Assembly: GCA_017882265.1 (NCBI GenBank)
Contig: JADGPW010000005.1
Span: 1 to 40,181, forward strand
Source: Chitinophagaceae bacterium
GTDB lineage: Bacteria; Bacteroidota; Bacteroidia; Chitinophagales; Chitinophagaceae
Length of the DNA stretch: 40,181 nucleotides
Direction of reading: 5' to 3'
The stretch's first letter is position 1. Each line of letters opens with the position of its first letter. Both the position numbers and the translations under genes were made by a program. The notes below the pieces were generated by a model. That model worked only from the letters and a program-made list of their open reading frames with translations, searched no databases and had not been told where the DNA came from. Positions 24,953 through 32,393 of the stretch are shown here, piece by piece.

Positions 24953-25010
24953 CCAGATGATTTTCTCAAAAATAGTAGTTCTCTTACAGCATTGGTGAAT
25001 TTCTTGTTCC

Positions 25011-25042
25011 TTGTGGCGACGGTCTGAGGTTTATTATCTTTG
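25011..25042 (+). promoter_or_regulatory. Bacteroidota-type promoter for suhB, nearly leaderless
   Basis: TTG at 25011-25013, 21 nt spacer, then TATCTTTG at 25035-25042, an exact match to the TAnnTTTG -7 element of the Bacteroidota primary sigma factor. The ATG of suhB is at 25046, so the transcript would have almost no leader. Confidence 0.7.
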
Positions 25043-25045
25043 CAA

Positions 25046-25825
25046 ATGCTTAAATCCACCTTGATCAAAGCGGCAAAAGCAGGAGCAGCTGAGATACTTC
25101 GATTTTTCAATACCCATTTCAAAATATCCAATAAAGAAGGCGTTAATAACCTGGTAACGGAAGCTGATCATGCTGCAGAAAAGGCTATTATTGAAGTGGT
25201 GGGTTCAGCTTACCCTGATCATCATATTTTAAGTGAAGAAGCCGGCGTGCTTACCCGGGATTCGGAATATAAGTGGATCATTGACCCGATCGACGGAACG
25301 GTAAATTTTGCCCATGGCATTCCACTAAACGCTGTTTCGATTGGTATCGAACATAACGGAATAATAATAATGGCCGCGGTTTATAATCCGCACCTGGATG
25401 AATTTTATTTTGCGGAAAAGGGTAAGGGGGCCACCTTAAATGATAGCCCTATCCATGTCAGTGAACAAACAGAGACGATCAGGGCCTGCCTGGTTACCGG
25501 TTTCCCTTATACCTATATCAATATCCCGAATGGCCCTCTTGAAATATTCGAACGGTTTATCAGGAAAGGTGTTCCTGTACGCAGGCTTGGATCAGCGGCT
25601 ATTGATCTATGCTGGGTCGCCGCAGGACGTTTCGATGGCTTCTATGAACATAAACTGGAGCCTTGGGACAGCGCAGCGGGTTATTTAATAGTAGAAGAGG
25701 CTGGGGGGAAAGTAACCGATCTTGAAGGAAATAAATTTTCTGTTTACCAGCATCGGGTGCTGGCGACAAATGGAAAGATCCATAATGAAATGCTGGATGT
25801 TATAAATAACAGGAAAGAGCTTTAA
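25046..25825 (+). CDS. suhB: Inositol-1-monophosphatase family protein
   Basis: Encodes 259 aa from ATG 25046. Metal and phosphate motifs are complete: VTEADHAAEKAI, ILSEEAG, IDPIDGTVNFAHG and EPWDSAAGYLIVEEAGG. It hydrolyses inositol phosphates or related sugar phosphates with Mg2+. SuhB-type proteins can also act on other substrates such as PAP, so specificity is not fixed. It has its own promoter with a TATCTTTG element four nt before the start. thiL follows 34 nt later on the same strand and is probably cotranscribed. Confidence 0.92.
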   Translation: MLKSTLIKAAKAGAAEILRFFNTHFKISNKEGVNNLVTEADHAAEKAIIEVVGSAYPDHHILSEEAGVLTRDSEYKWIIDPIDGTVNFAHGIPLNAVSIGIEHNGIIIMAAVYNPHLDEFYFAEKGKGATLNDSPIHVSEQTETIRACLVTGFPYTYINIPNGPLEIFERFIRKGVPVRRLGSAAIDLCWVAAGRFDGFYEHKLEPWDSAAGYLIVEEAGGKVTDLEGNKFSVYQHRVLATNGKIHNEMLDVINNRKEL

Positions 25826-25859
25826 AGGGGTAAGCCATACCAATATTATTGTATATATC

Positions 25860-26894
25860 ATGAACAACGAACGAACAGAAATATCATCGCTCGGTGAATT
25901 CGGGCTTATCGAACATCTTACAAAAAATATAGAGTTACAAAATGTTTCTTCCATTTTAGGAGTTGGCGATGACGCCGCCATTATTGATCATTTTGGCAAA
26001 CAAACTGTCATTTCCACAGATCTGCTGGTGGAAGGTGTTCATTTTGACCTCGCATACACACCGATGAAGCACCTGGGCTATAAAAGTGTGATCGCCAACA
26101 TCAGCGATATTTATGCCATGAATGCCACTCCAACTCAACTCACCCTTGCCCTGGGCTTCAGCAACCGTTTTAGTCTTGAGGCGTTGGATGAATTTTATGA
26201 TGGTGTGTATGCTGCCTGTGAAAAATATGGTGTGGACCTGGTGGGGGGGGATACAACTTCTTCTCAAAAAGGATTTATTGTTTCAGTAACCGCTATTGGC
26301 GAAGTGTCCCCCGATAAATATGTAAAAAGAAGCGGAGCACAAAAAGGGGATTTGCTATGTGTAAGTGGTTACCTCGGAGGCGCCTACCTGGGATTGCTGT
26401 TCCTGGAAAGGGAGAAAAAAATATTTATGGAGAGCCCGGGTGTGCAACCCAATCTTGAAGATGAATCTCAAGTAATAGGCAAATTGCTGAAACCTGAAGC
26501 CAGGAAAGATATTGTGGATTTCTTTGGTAGGGAGAATCTCCTGCCAACCTCGATGATCGACGTGAGTGATGGATTAAGCTCTGAGATCCTGCATATTTGT
26601 AAACAAAGCAACCTGGGTTGCGTATTATACGAGGAAAAGATACCCATGAGTGAGGAAATGAAGCGGGCTGCATTCAAATTTGAAATAGATCCCACGGTTT
26701 GTGCGTTAAGTGGAGGTGAAGATTATGAACTGCTGTTTACTATTCCTCAATCGGAATATGATAAACTGGTATTAAATGAAGAAATTAGTGTCATAGGATA
26801 TATGACTGCCCCTGAAGAGGGCGCCAATATTATTACCAAAGGAGGCGGTAAACATGTTATTACGGCGCAGGGATGGAATCATCTGAATCAATAG
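25860..26894 (+). CDS. thiL: Thiamine-monophosphate kinase
   Basis: Encodes 344 aa. N-terminal SLGEFGLIEHLTKN and GVGDDAAII, then STDLLVEGVHFDL, SDIYAMNATP and VGGDTTSSQKG (metal/ATP-binding segments of the PurM-like fold), and later ISDVSDGL-type MIDVSDGLSSEI and SGGEDYELLFT. ThiL phosphorylates thiamine monophosphate to thiamine diphosphate, the last step of the pathway. The codons for VGGD include a run of eight G (26243-26250), a slippage-prone site in an essential motif. The 3' end overlaps the annotated start of the next gene by 22 nt. Confidence 0.95.
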   Translation: MNNERTEISSLGEFGLIEHLTKNIELQNVSSILGVGDDAAIIDHFGKQTVISTDLLVEGVHFDLAYTPMKHLGYKSVIANISDIYAMNATPTQLTLALGFSNRFSLEALDEFYDGVYAACEKYGVDLVGGDTTSSQKGFIVSVTAIGEVSPDKYVKRSGAQKGDLLCVSGYLGGAYLGLLFLEREKKIFMESPGVQPNLEDESQVIGKLLKPEARKDIVDFFGRENLLPTSMIDVSDGLSSEILHICKQSNLGCVLYEEKIPMSEEMKRAAFKFEIDPTVCALSGGEDYELLFTIPQSEYDKLVLNEEISVIGYMTAPEEGANIITKGGGKHVITAQGWNHLNQ

Positions 26895-28510
26895 GTAATA
26901 AGCAATTGACAATAGACAATAAACAAATACTATCCGGCAAGCCTTTCTCTTTATCAATTGTCAATTACCTATTGTCAATTGCATATTGTCTGTGCCTAAT
27001 TACTTTCCTTGCAGGTTGCAGTGTAAGCCGGTCATCATTTTCCCCTGACAAAAAATATTCTCTTGAAGAGGTTCAAAAAGATTATACTATTTACCGGGAT
27101 CTTCTGGAAAAACATCACCCCGGCCTTTATTGGTACACCCCCAAAGACAGTATGGATTTCTATTTTGACCGGGGCCGGCAACTGCTTAAGGAGTCTATGA
27201 CAGAGCCGGAATTTCGCAAAGTGCTGACTTTTGTTACCGCTAGGATCGGCTGTGGCCATACTTCGGTACGTTCTTCCAAATCATGGGCAAAATACACTGA
27301 TACAGCCCGTCTGGGAAAATTCTTTCCCCTTAATTTGAAAATATGGTCTCCCGATAATTCCCGTGATAATGATACCATGGTGGTGGCTACCAACCTGAAC
27401 CGCAAGGATAGCATTTTAAAAAGAGGTACAATTATCACCAGTATTAATGGCTACCCAAAATCGTTTATCGTCGATACTATGTTTAACTATATTTCAACCG
27501 ATGGCTATAACCGCACGCACAAATATCAATCTCTAAGTAACCGCGGTTTTTTTGGATCCTTGTATGCTTCGCTGTTTGGCTCATCCGAAAAATATTCTAT
27601 TGGGTACATGGATAGTACAGGGGGGGCGAAAATTGCAATCGTTCCTGCCTATAATCCTGCCACCGATACAGCGAATCGGACCGCCTTGTTGGCCATTCTG
27701 CGGGCTCGTATAAGAGAACCACAACCTTCCAGGAAAGAGCGGAAACAGCAGGAATTGAATACTGTTCGCCTATTGAAGATCGATTCGGTCAATCATACGG
27801 CCATGATGAACCTGTCTTCTTTTGGGAAGGGATATGGATTACGGAATTTTTTTCGCAACTCCTTCCGGGCTCTAAGAAAAAATAATATTAGTCACCTTAT
27901 CATTGATGTCCGTGGCAACGGAGGAGGCAGCATTTCTAATTCAACGCTTCTTAGTCGCTTTATCACTGACCACCGATTCAAAATCGGTGATACATTATAT
28001 GCTGTCAGAAAAAAAAGCGAGTATTCCCGTTATATCAAGGATTATTTCTGGAACAGACTATTTATATCCTTTTTAACCAAAAAACGTGCTGATGGCAGGT
28101 ATCATTTTGGTTATTTTGAACGGCATTATTTCTCACCCAAAAAACATGACCACTTCTGGGGAAAAACATATATTCTTACGGGTGGAAATTCTTTCTCTGC
28201 AACTACTTTATTCGTCAGCGCCGTCATTAAACAGGAAAATGTTACCATGATAGGTGAAGAAACAGGCGGCGGAGCCTATGGGAATTCGGCCTGGTTGATT
28301 CCAGATGTCACCCTACCGGAAACAGGTGTTCGTTTTCGATTACCTTTATTCAGGCTGGTTATTGATAAAAATATTCCCAAAAATGGGAGGGGCGTGCAGC
28401 CGGAAATTGTATCCATGCCTTCAGTAGAAGCTATAAAAAAAAACGTTGATTATAAGCTGGATAAAGCAATGGAGCTGATCAGTAAAGATAAGAATGCAGG
28501 TAAAAGATAA
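26873..28510 (+). CDS. S41-family peptidase lipoprotein
   Basis: Encodes 545 aa from ATG 26873, but the start is uncertain. The ATG lies inside thiL, and the hydrophobic part of the signal (SIVNYLLSIAYCLCLITFLAGC) is partly encoded by an inverted CAATTGACAATA repeat. A TTG at 26971 would also give a lipoprotein signal. The lipobox is LAGC. Residues about 65-170 are an N-terminal helical domain, then a PDZ-like part (KRGTIITSINGYP) and the S41 core: IIDVRGNGGGS, the nucleophile Ser in LTGGNSFSATT, and GEETGGGAYG. It resembles tricorn-like S41B enzymes without the Prc lysine motif. A seven-G run occurs at 27620. It is probably an envelope protease. Confidence 0.88.
   Translation: MESSESIGNKQLTIDNKQILSGKPFSLSIVNYLLSIAYCLCLITFLAGCSVSRSSFSPDKKYSLEEVQKDYTIYRDLLEKHHPGLYWYTPKDSMDFYFDRGRQLLKESMTEPEFRKVLTFVTARIGCGHTSVRSSKSWAKYTDTARLGKFFPLNLKIWSPDNSRDNDTMVVATNLNRKDSILKRGTIITSINGYPKSFIVDTMFNYISTDGYNRTHKYQSLSNRGFFGSLYASLFGSSEKYSIGYMDSTGGAKIAIVPAYNPATDTANRTALLAILRARIREPQPSRKERKQQELNTVRLLKIDSVNHTAMMNLSSFGKGYGLRNFFRNSFRALRKNNISHLIIDVRGNGGGSISNSTLLSRFITDHRFKIGDTLYAVRKKSEYSRYIKDYFWNRLFISFLTKKRADGRYHFGYFERHYFSPKKHDHFWGKTYILTGGNSFSATTLFVSAVIKQENVTMIGEETGGGAYGNSAWLIPDVTLPETGVRFRLPLFRLVIDKNIPKNGRGVQPEIVSMPSVEAIKKNVDYKLDKAMELISKDKNAGKR
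26903..26981. repeat. CAATTGACAATA inverted repeat in the S41 signal-peptide region
   Basis: 26903-26920 (CAATTGACAATAGACAAT) pairs with the reverse complement of 26964-26981 with two mismatches, and a further TCAATTGTCAATT lies at 26954. The array spans the thiL 3' end junction and encodes part of the S41 lipoprotein's N-terminus. Confidence 0.82.
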
Positions 28511-28624
28511 AAGTGAACAGATCGCAGATAAAAGTTCTTCACAATATTCAGAGTTTATTATTTACATTTTCCAAATAACCGGTGATTTTTATATTAGCCC
28601 ATTCCTGTTACGATCACTTTTATC
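28506..28624. repeat. Inverted repeat between convergent S41 and amidase genes
   Basis: GATAAAAGTGA at 28506-28516 is the reverse complement of 28614-28624. Similar GATAAAAG words continue on both sides. Both flanking reading frames end in or next to the arms. There is no strong GC stem, so terminator function is doubtful. Confidence 0.5.
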
Positions 28625-29516
28625 ATTCCCTTTTATCTGTTATTTTAAATTCATCTGCATCTTTCCAAAATGGAAATTTCTCTCTGACAGAATCAAGATG
28701 TGTTTTATCTACATTGATAGTAAATATATCTTCTGCATCTTTTTTTGTATACTGTACTTCGCCCAGCGGATCAATCACCATGCTCTCCCCGCTGTAATGG
28801 ATATTGTTGCCATCATCACCTACCCGGTTTACCCCAACTACATAACACTGGTTCTCTATAGCTCTCGCAGTTAACAATGTCTTCCAGGCATGGATGCGGC
28901 GTTCAGGCCAATTGGCTACATAGATCAAAACATCATATTCAGCTTTTCCTCCAAGCCCTCCTCTTGCAGAGAAGGGGGCCTGGCGACTCCATACAGGGAA
29001 CCGTAAATCATAACATACTAATAGATTTATCCTCCATCCTTTTACTGAAGCAATCAATCTTTTTGTTCCGGCTGTATAATGATTGTTCTCATCTCCATAG
29101 GCAAAAAGATGGCGTTTATCATAAAACCCAAACTGGCCGTTGGGTAACATCCAGATGAGGCGGTTGTAGTAATGGGGGCGGGCTGGTTGGATTGGGCTGG
29201 CCGGTACTTTTTGCGCCTCTATTTCAGAAGCCGACCCCGCCTGACCAGTCGGGGCGCCCTCTCCAATCATACTCCCTGTAAGAATGATCTTCTTTTCAGC
29301 GGCCATTCTTTTCATCCATTGCACTGTTTCGCCCTCCATTGTTTCAGCAAGCTGTTCCGGCTTCATGCTAAATCCGGTGCTGAACATTTCGGGTAATACA
29401 ACAATCTCTGTTTTTTCTTTAATGCTGTGTATTTTTTCTTCCAGCATTTGAAGGTTGGCAGTTTTATCTTCCCAGTGAAGATTGGTTTGAATGATCGTGA
29501 TAGCTAGGTTGGACAT
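28623..29516 (-). CDS. Carbon-nitrogen hydrolase, omega-amidase (YafV/NIT2 type)
   Basis: Encodes 297 aa. The Glu-Lys-Cys triad is Glu43 (VLPEMFSTGF), Lys134 (YDKRHLF) and Cys168 (LLVCYDLRFPVW). YVANWPERRIHAWKTLLTARAIEN is family specific, in two blocks. The enzyme likely deamidates alpha-ketoglutaramate or alpha-ketosuccinamate as a metabolite-repair step. Family members are usually near 260 aa. The excess comes from two low-complexity inserts, about 85-114 (GAPTGQAGSASEIEAQ then PASPIQPARP) and about 179-192 (APFSARGGLGGKAE), each encoded by a palindromic repeat. Both keep the frame and fall in loops between conserved blocks. Confidence 0.92.
   Translation of the reverse strand: MSNLAITIIQTNLHWEDKTANLQMLEEKIHSIKEKTEIVVLPEMFSTGFSMKPEQLAETMEGETVQWMKRMAAEKKIILTGSMIGEGAPTGQAGSASEIEAQKVPASPIQPARPHYYNRLIWMLPNGQFGFYDKRHLFAYGDENNHYTAGTKRLIASVKGWRINLLVCYDLRFPVWSRQAPFSARGGLGGKAEYDVLIYVANWPERRIHAWKTLLTARAIENQCYVVGVNRVGDDGNNIHYSGESMVIDPLGEVQYTKKDAEDIFTINVDKTHLDSVREKFPFWKDADEFKITDKRE
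28955..28979. repeat. Imperfect palindrome inside omega-amidase (insert 2)
   Basis: GCCCTCCTCT-TGC-AGAGAAGGGGGC, in frame, between FPVWSRQ and YDVLIYVANWP of the amidase. Homologues I know read directly from the WSR block to YDVL within a few residues. Confidence 0.6.
29235..29254. repeat. Palindrome CCCCG...CGGGG inside omega-amidase (insert 1)
   Basis: CCCCGCCTGACCAGTCGGGG, with outer 5-bp arms and inner CTG/CAG pairing. The first 12 nt are identical to the reverse complement of the intergenic repeat at 3762-3773. It is in frame and encodes part of GAPTGQAGS. Confidence 0.7.
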
Positions 29517-29591
29517 ATCTGTTTTATAAAGCTGGTAAAATTAACTGTATTTAAGAAAATGATCGACCGTTATGACGGGGAAAGGAAATTA

Positions 29592-30053
29592 TTAATCAAT
29601 GATATTCCTGGAAAGTTCGGGTTCATACCCTTTTCCCATCAAATAGTCCAGGGTTTTTTTATTTCTAACAATGACCTGCTCCCCCTTCAGCGCTGCCCAT
29701 TTTTTGTTGGCTAGTTTTTTCAGCACTTTCAAATATTCGTCTTCATCGATCTGCTTTAGCGCTTTATTAATGCAGTATTCGCTTACCCGCTTTTGTTTCA
29801 GTGCATATTTTATTTTCAGGCGGCCCCATTGTTTCAGGCGAAATTTGCCTCCCGCAAATGCGATGGCAAACCTTTCTTCGTTCAGGTAGTTTTCCTCTAT
29901 AAGTGTGGCGATGATCTCGTCATGCTCCTTTTTCCAGACACCAAGACTGTAAAGTTTTTCCTGGACTTCAGTATGGCATCGCTCCTGGTAAGCGCAATAG
30001 TGTTTTAATTTCTGTAATGTCTGCTCTTTGGTGTATGATTTTTTGTTCAGCAC
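29592..30053 (-). CDS. recX: RecX-family regulatory protein
   Basis: Encodes 153 aa, all helical, with three tandem three-helix repeats. Motifs include CAYQERCHTEVQEKLYSLGV, LIEENYLNEERFAIAFAGGKFRLKQWG in successive parts, and IKYALKQKRVSEYCINKAL. RecX binds RecA filaments and modulates recombination and the SOS response. Start at ATG 30053. No recA is adjacent, which is common in Bacteroidota. A perfect 14-bp hairpin lies just upstream at 30064-30096. Confidence 0.92.
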   Translation of the reverse strand: MLNKKSYTKEQTLQKLKHYCAYQERCHTEVQEKLYSLGVWKKEHDEIIATLIEENYLNEERFAIAFAGGKFRLKQWGRLKIKYALKQKRVSEYCINKALKQIDEDEYLKVLKKLANKKWAALKGEQVIVRNKKTLDYLMGKGYEPELSRNIID

Positions 30054-30063
30054 AGCTGTAAAA

Positions 30064-30096
30064 TTATAAAAGAGAGAACGAATCTCTCTTTTATAA
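30064..30096 (-). terminator. Hairpin, probable terminator on the minus strand
   Basis: Perfect 14-bp stem TTATAAAAGAGAGA (30064-30077 with 30083-30096) and a 5-nt loop. On the minus strand the stem ends in TTTTATAATTTT. It lies between the decayed locus (ending 30114) and the recX start, so it would stop transcripts from the remnant. Confidence 0.65.
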
Positions 30097-30113
30097 CAAA
30101 ATAAGAGCGTGGA

Positions 30114-31111
30114 TCAATTTTGTTTCCCCTTTATATTATTGATTCTGGAAGGCGGGCCGGATTTTCTCAACGTCGGCGGTCTCCGGTCAATAAAGAAAAC
30201 ATTGGGTTCACTGATGCCATCCCCATTGATATTTCCGTCGCCAAAAGGCCGCTGTTGCGGGTCAAATGTTTGGAGGGTTCAGATGAAAGCATAGGCATCC
30301 GGATTCATATCGGGTCGGGGTGTATTTCCTGAATCTCGTTTTAGTTCGATCTTTTCTGTGCGCTGCCAAGTGTTATTATCGTCACTGTATTCAAACAACG
30401 GGATAAACCCTGTAAGATCAACCCCTGAGAATTCAATAGTAGTATCATTTTTATAAGGCGGCAGTGTGTAAGAATCCTGTAACGCTACTTCTTTGTTGTT
30501 GATACTGATGCGGGAAATAAAAGTAGCTATATCCGCTACGGGCAGCAAGAGGTTCACCGGTAAATAGCTAATGCCGCCATTGGTAGCTACATATACCGTA
30601 TCGTTGTTAATGGTAATGTCGTTAACCTGCTCACCGATCAACCCGTCAGTCGTTCCAAAATAAGTGTTCGTAAAAGAAAGATTATCCGCCGAATAGGTAT
30701 AATGAATTCTATTTAACCCCTTATTGGTACCCAGCCATGACTCCCCGGCTTTATTACAAAAAAGAGACTTGCAGATATTACCGGGAATAGTTCCGCCGAG
30801 AGGAAATGAAGCGATCGGTTTGTCATTCTTTAGCGCTAAAAGAGGATCGGAGCCCAGCCCTACCCATACAATATTATCGTGCGAACAGGCCAGGGCATTT
30901 ACCCTGTAGTTAAATGTATTTTGAATAGAACCAAATGGGAACAGCGAATCTTTATCCCACCGGTATAACCCATCATTAGAGCCAACATACACATGGCCTC
31001 TCTTGTCCGCAATGGGGTGGTATAGCTGATCGTTTGGGTTGTTTGGCCAAGCAGGCATTGGGCGCAGCCACACAAAAATAAAACAGCCATATGCCTGCGC
31101 AAGTTCTTCAT
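30114..31111 (-). pseudogene. Remnant of a beta-propeller sensor gene with foreign 3' tail
   Basis: The original start is probably ATG 31111: MKNLRRHMAVLFLCGCAQCLLGQ in two parts is a signal peptide. After QTISY one base is missing near 31020, and the propeller continues in the next frame (YHPIADKRGHVYVGSNDGLYRW). Propeller blades (NDITINNDTVYVATNGGISYLP) lead into the beginning of a Y_Y_Y domain (EFSGVDLTGFIPLFEYS) that stops at KIELKR. Full-length relatives continue for hundreds of residues into a membrane helix and kinase or regulator domain. Here an unrelated tail follows, split by an in-frame TGA at 30279-30281 and ending at 30114. No functional product is expected. Confidence 0.8.
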
Positions 31112-31160
31112 ACTTGATAAAAGTACTATTGAATATCGGGCAGATGATCGATGATTTAAG

Positions 31161-31278
31161 AACAGACGAAGTATTGCACGAACACAATGGAAATTCAGGA
31201 ATATGGGGATTGCCCGTACTTCGGCGTTCTGAATTCCCCGCCTGAATGACGCAGTCGGGCAGGCTTGTTCATCTGTTC
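31161..31278. repeat. Dispersed repeat (copy D)
   Basis: 31161-31196 (AACAGACGAAGTATTGCACG then AACACAATGG...) matches the inverse of 15006-15041 in copy C with about four mismatches. GTTCATCTGTTC at 31267-31278 matches copies A and B, and CCCGCCTGA...TCGGGCAGG lies between. It separates the decayed locus from the protease operon. Confidence 0.8.
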
Positions 31279-31290
31279 GATATTCATTCC

Positions 31291-32391
31291 CTATTCTTCA
31301 AGCCGGTCGGTACAGTTATATTCATTTTTTAAAAAATCATCATAGTAATCTGCTTTTTGAAAAAGATTGAGGAAAGATTTTGCCCCGTTTTCCTTCGTCA
31401 TGTCCAGGTCATACATAATACAGCTCAGCACAATGTTTTGTTTTACACAGCTTAATACAAGCCCGTTCATGCGATAATTTTCCTGGAGTAAAAACTGGTA
31501 AAGCGGCTTAATTTTGATGGCATCCGTTGGCATCTGGCATAAGTAAGCATCCCCGGCTATAAAAAAATTTTCAGCATTATAAGTAATTTTTATTTTGGCC
31601 GACCCTTCTTTTACACTCCAGGTATTTATACCATCCCGGGCCAACCGGATATCTTTACCAAGTTCCTTTAAAATTTCCTCGATTGTTTTTGCGGCCCCTA
31701 CTGCCTCCGTTCCCTTTTCAGGTATCTCCGGTAGTGTAACCTCGGTGCCGCAATTAGGACAATATTTTTTTGAATCAATATTATTTTGTGTTACCAGAAA
31801 TCCACAACTGAAACACCGGGTTGATGCCTGGCCTTTGTTTGGCAAATACAGTTGAAGGGCCTCTCTTAAATAGTTTACCGGCAATGCAAACCCCAGGTTA
31901 TCACCGCCCCGGATGATAAAAGAATTCACCCCGATTATTTCTCCACTCATATTTACAAGGGGGCCACCACTATTGCCGGGATTGATAGCGGCGTCTATTT
32001 GAATAAATTTTAGCCCCTCCCTTATCCGATCCACTTTTGAGATCACGCCCTGTGTGGCCGTGTAATTTAAGCCATAGGGGTGGCCGATTGCCAGCACGGC
32101 ATCCCCATCATGCATTTGTTCATATTGCCCCATTCGTATTTCCGGCAACTCGATATTCTTTGGGGCTTCTAAAAAAGCAAGATCGTGTTTCCGGTCCGTG
32201 TACCAGACCCTTGATAATGCCTTGTCAAAAACTTTTCCGGCAATGGTCACCTCCGCATCTTCTGCTACCACATGAGCATTCGTGACGATGAGATCAAACT
32301 CTTTAACATAAAACCCCGTTCCGGTACCTCCGGCTGTTGCAATCTGGATGATGGCATTCTGGTATTGCTCAATGATGTGCTGTGGGTCCAT
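31291..32391 (-). CDS. Cytoplasmic trypsin-like protease with zinc ribbon and YbjN-like domain
   Basis: Encodes 366 aa. There is no signal peptide or membrane helix. The HtrA-like protease domain (about 1-185) has a complete triad: His40 (TNAHVV), Asp70 (RKHDLAFL) and Ser141 (NPGNSGGPL). A zinc ribbon follows with Cys193, Cys196, Cys211 and Cys214 (CFSCG, YCPNCG). After a linker, residues about 235-366 resemble the YbjN/type III secretion chaperone-like fold (KIKITYNAENFFIAG, PLYQFLLQENYRMNGLVLSC). No PDZ domain is present. It starts two nt after the stop of the upstream partner, so the two are translationally coupled. The domain combination is not one I know; role unknown. Confidence 0.85.
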   Translation of the reverse strand: MDPQHIIEQYQNAIIQIATAGGTGTGFYVKEFDLIVTNAHVVAEDAEVTIAGKVFDKALSRVWYTDRKHDLAFLEAPKNIELPEIRMGQYEQMHDGDAVLAIGHPYGLNYTATQGVISKVDRIREGLKFIQIDAAINPGNSGGPLVNMSGEIIGVNSFIIRGGDNLGFALPVNYLREALQLYLPNKGQASTRCFSCGFLVTQNNIDSKKYCPNCGTEVTLPEIPEKGTEAVGAAKTIEEILKELGKDIRLARDGINTWSVKEGSAKIKITYNAENFFIAGDAYLCQMPTDAIKIKPLYQFLLQENYRMNGLVLSCVKQNIVLSCIMYDLDMTKENGAKSFLNLFQKADYYDDFLKNEYNCTDRLEE

Positions 32392-32393
32392 TG

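Noticed and set aside
24928-25131. N-terminal extension of the GT2 reading frame
   Set aside because: It overlaps the divergent suhB gene and its promoter. The GT2 domain begins at MQLSVIIVNYN (24927), and the extension has no domain or signal features.
30109-30332. Plus-strand frames over the decayed sensor tail
   Set aside because: They are antisense to a minus-strand coding remnant (with DPQQRPFGDGN and a sensible frame on both sides of one TGA) and have no signal or domain pattern of their own.
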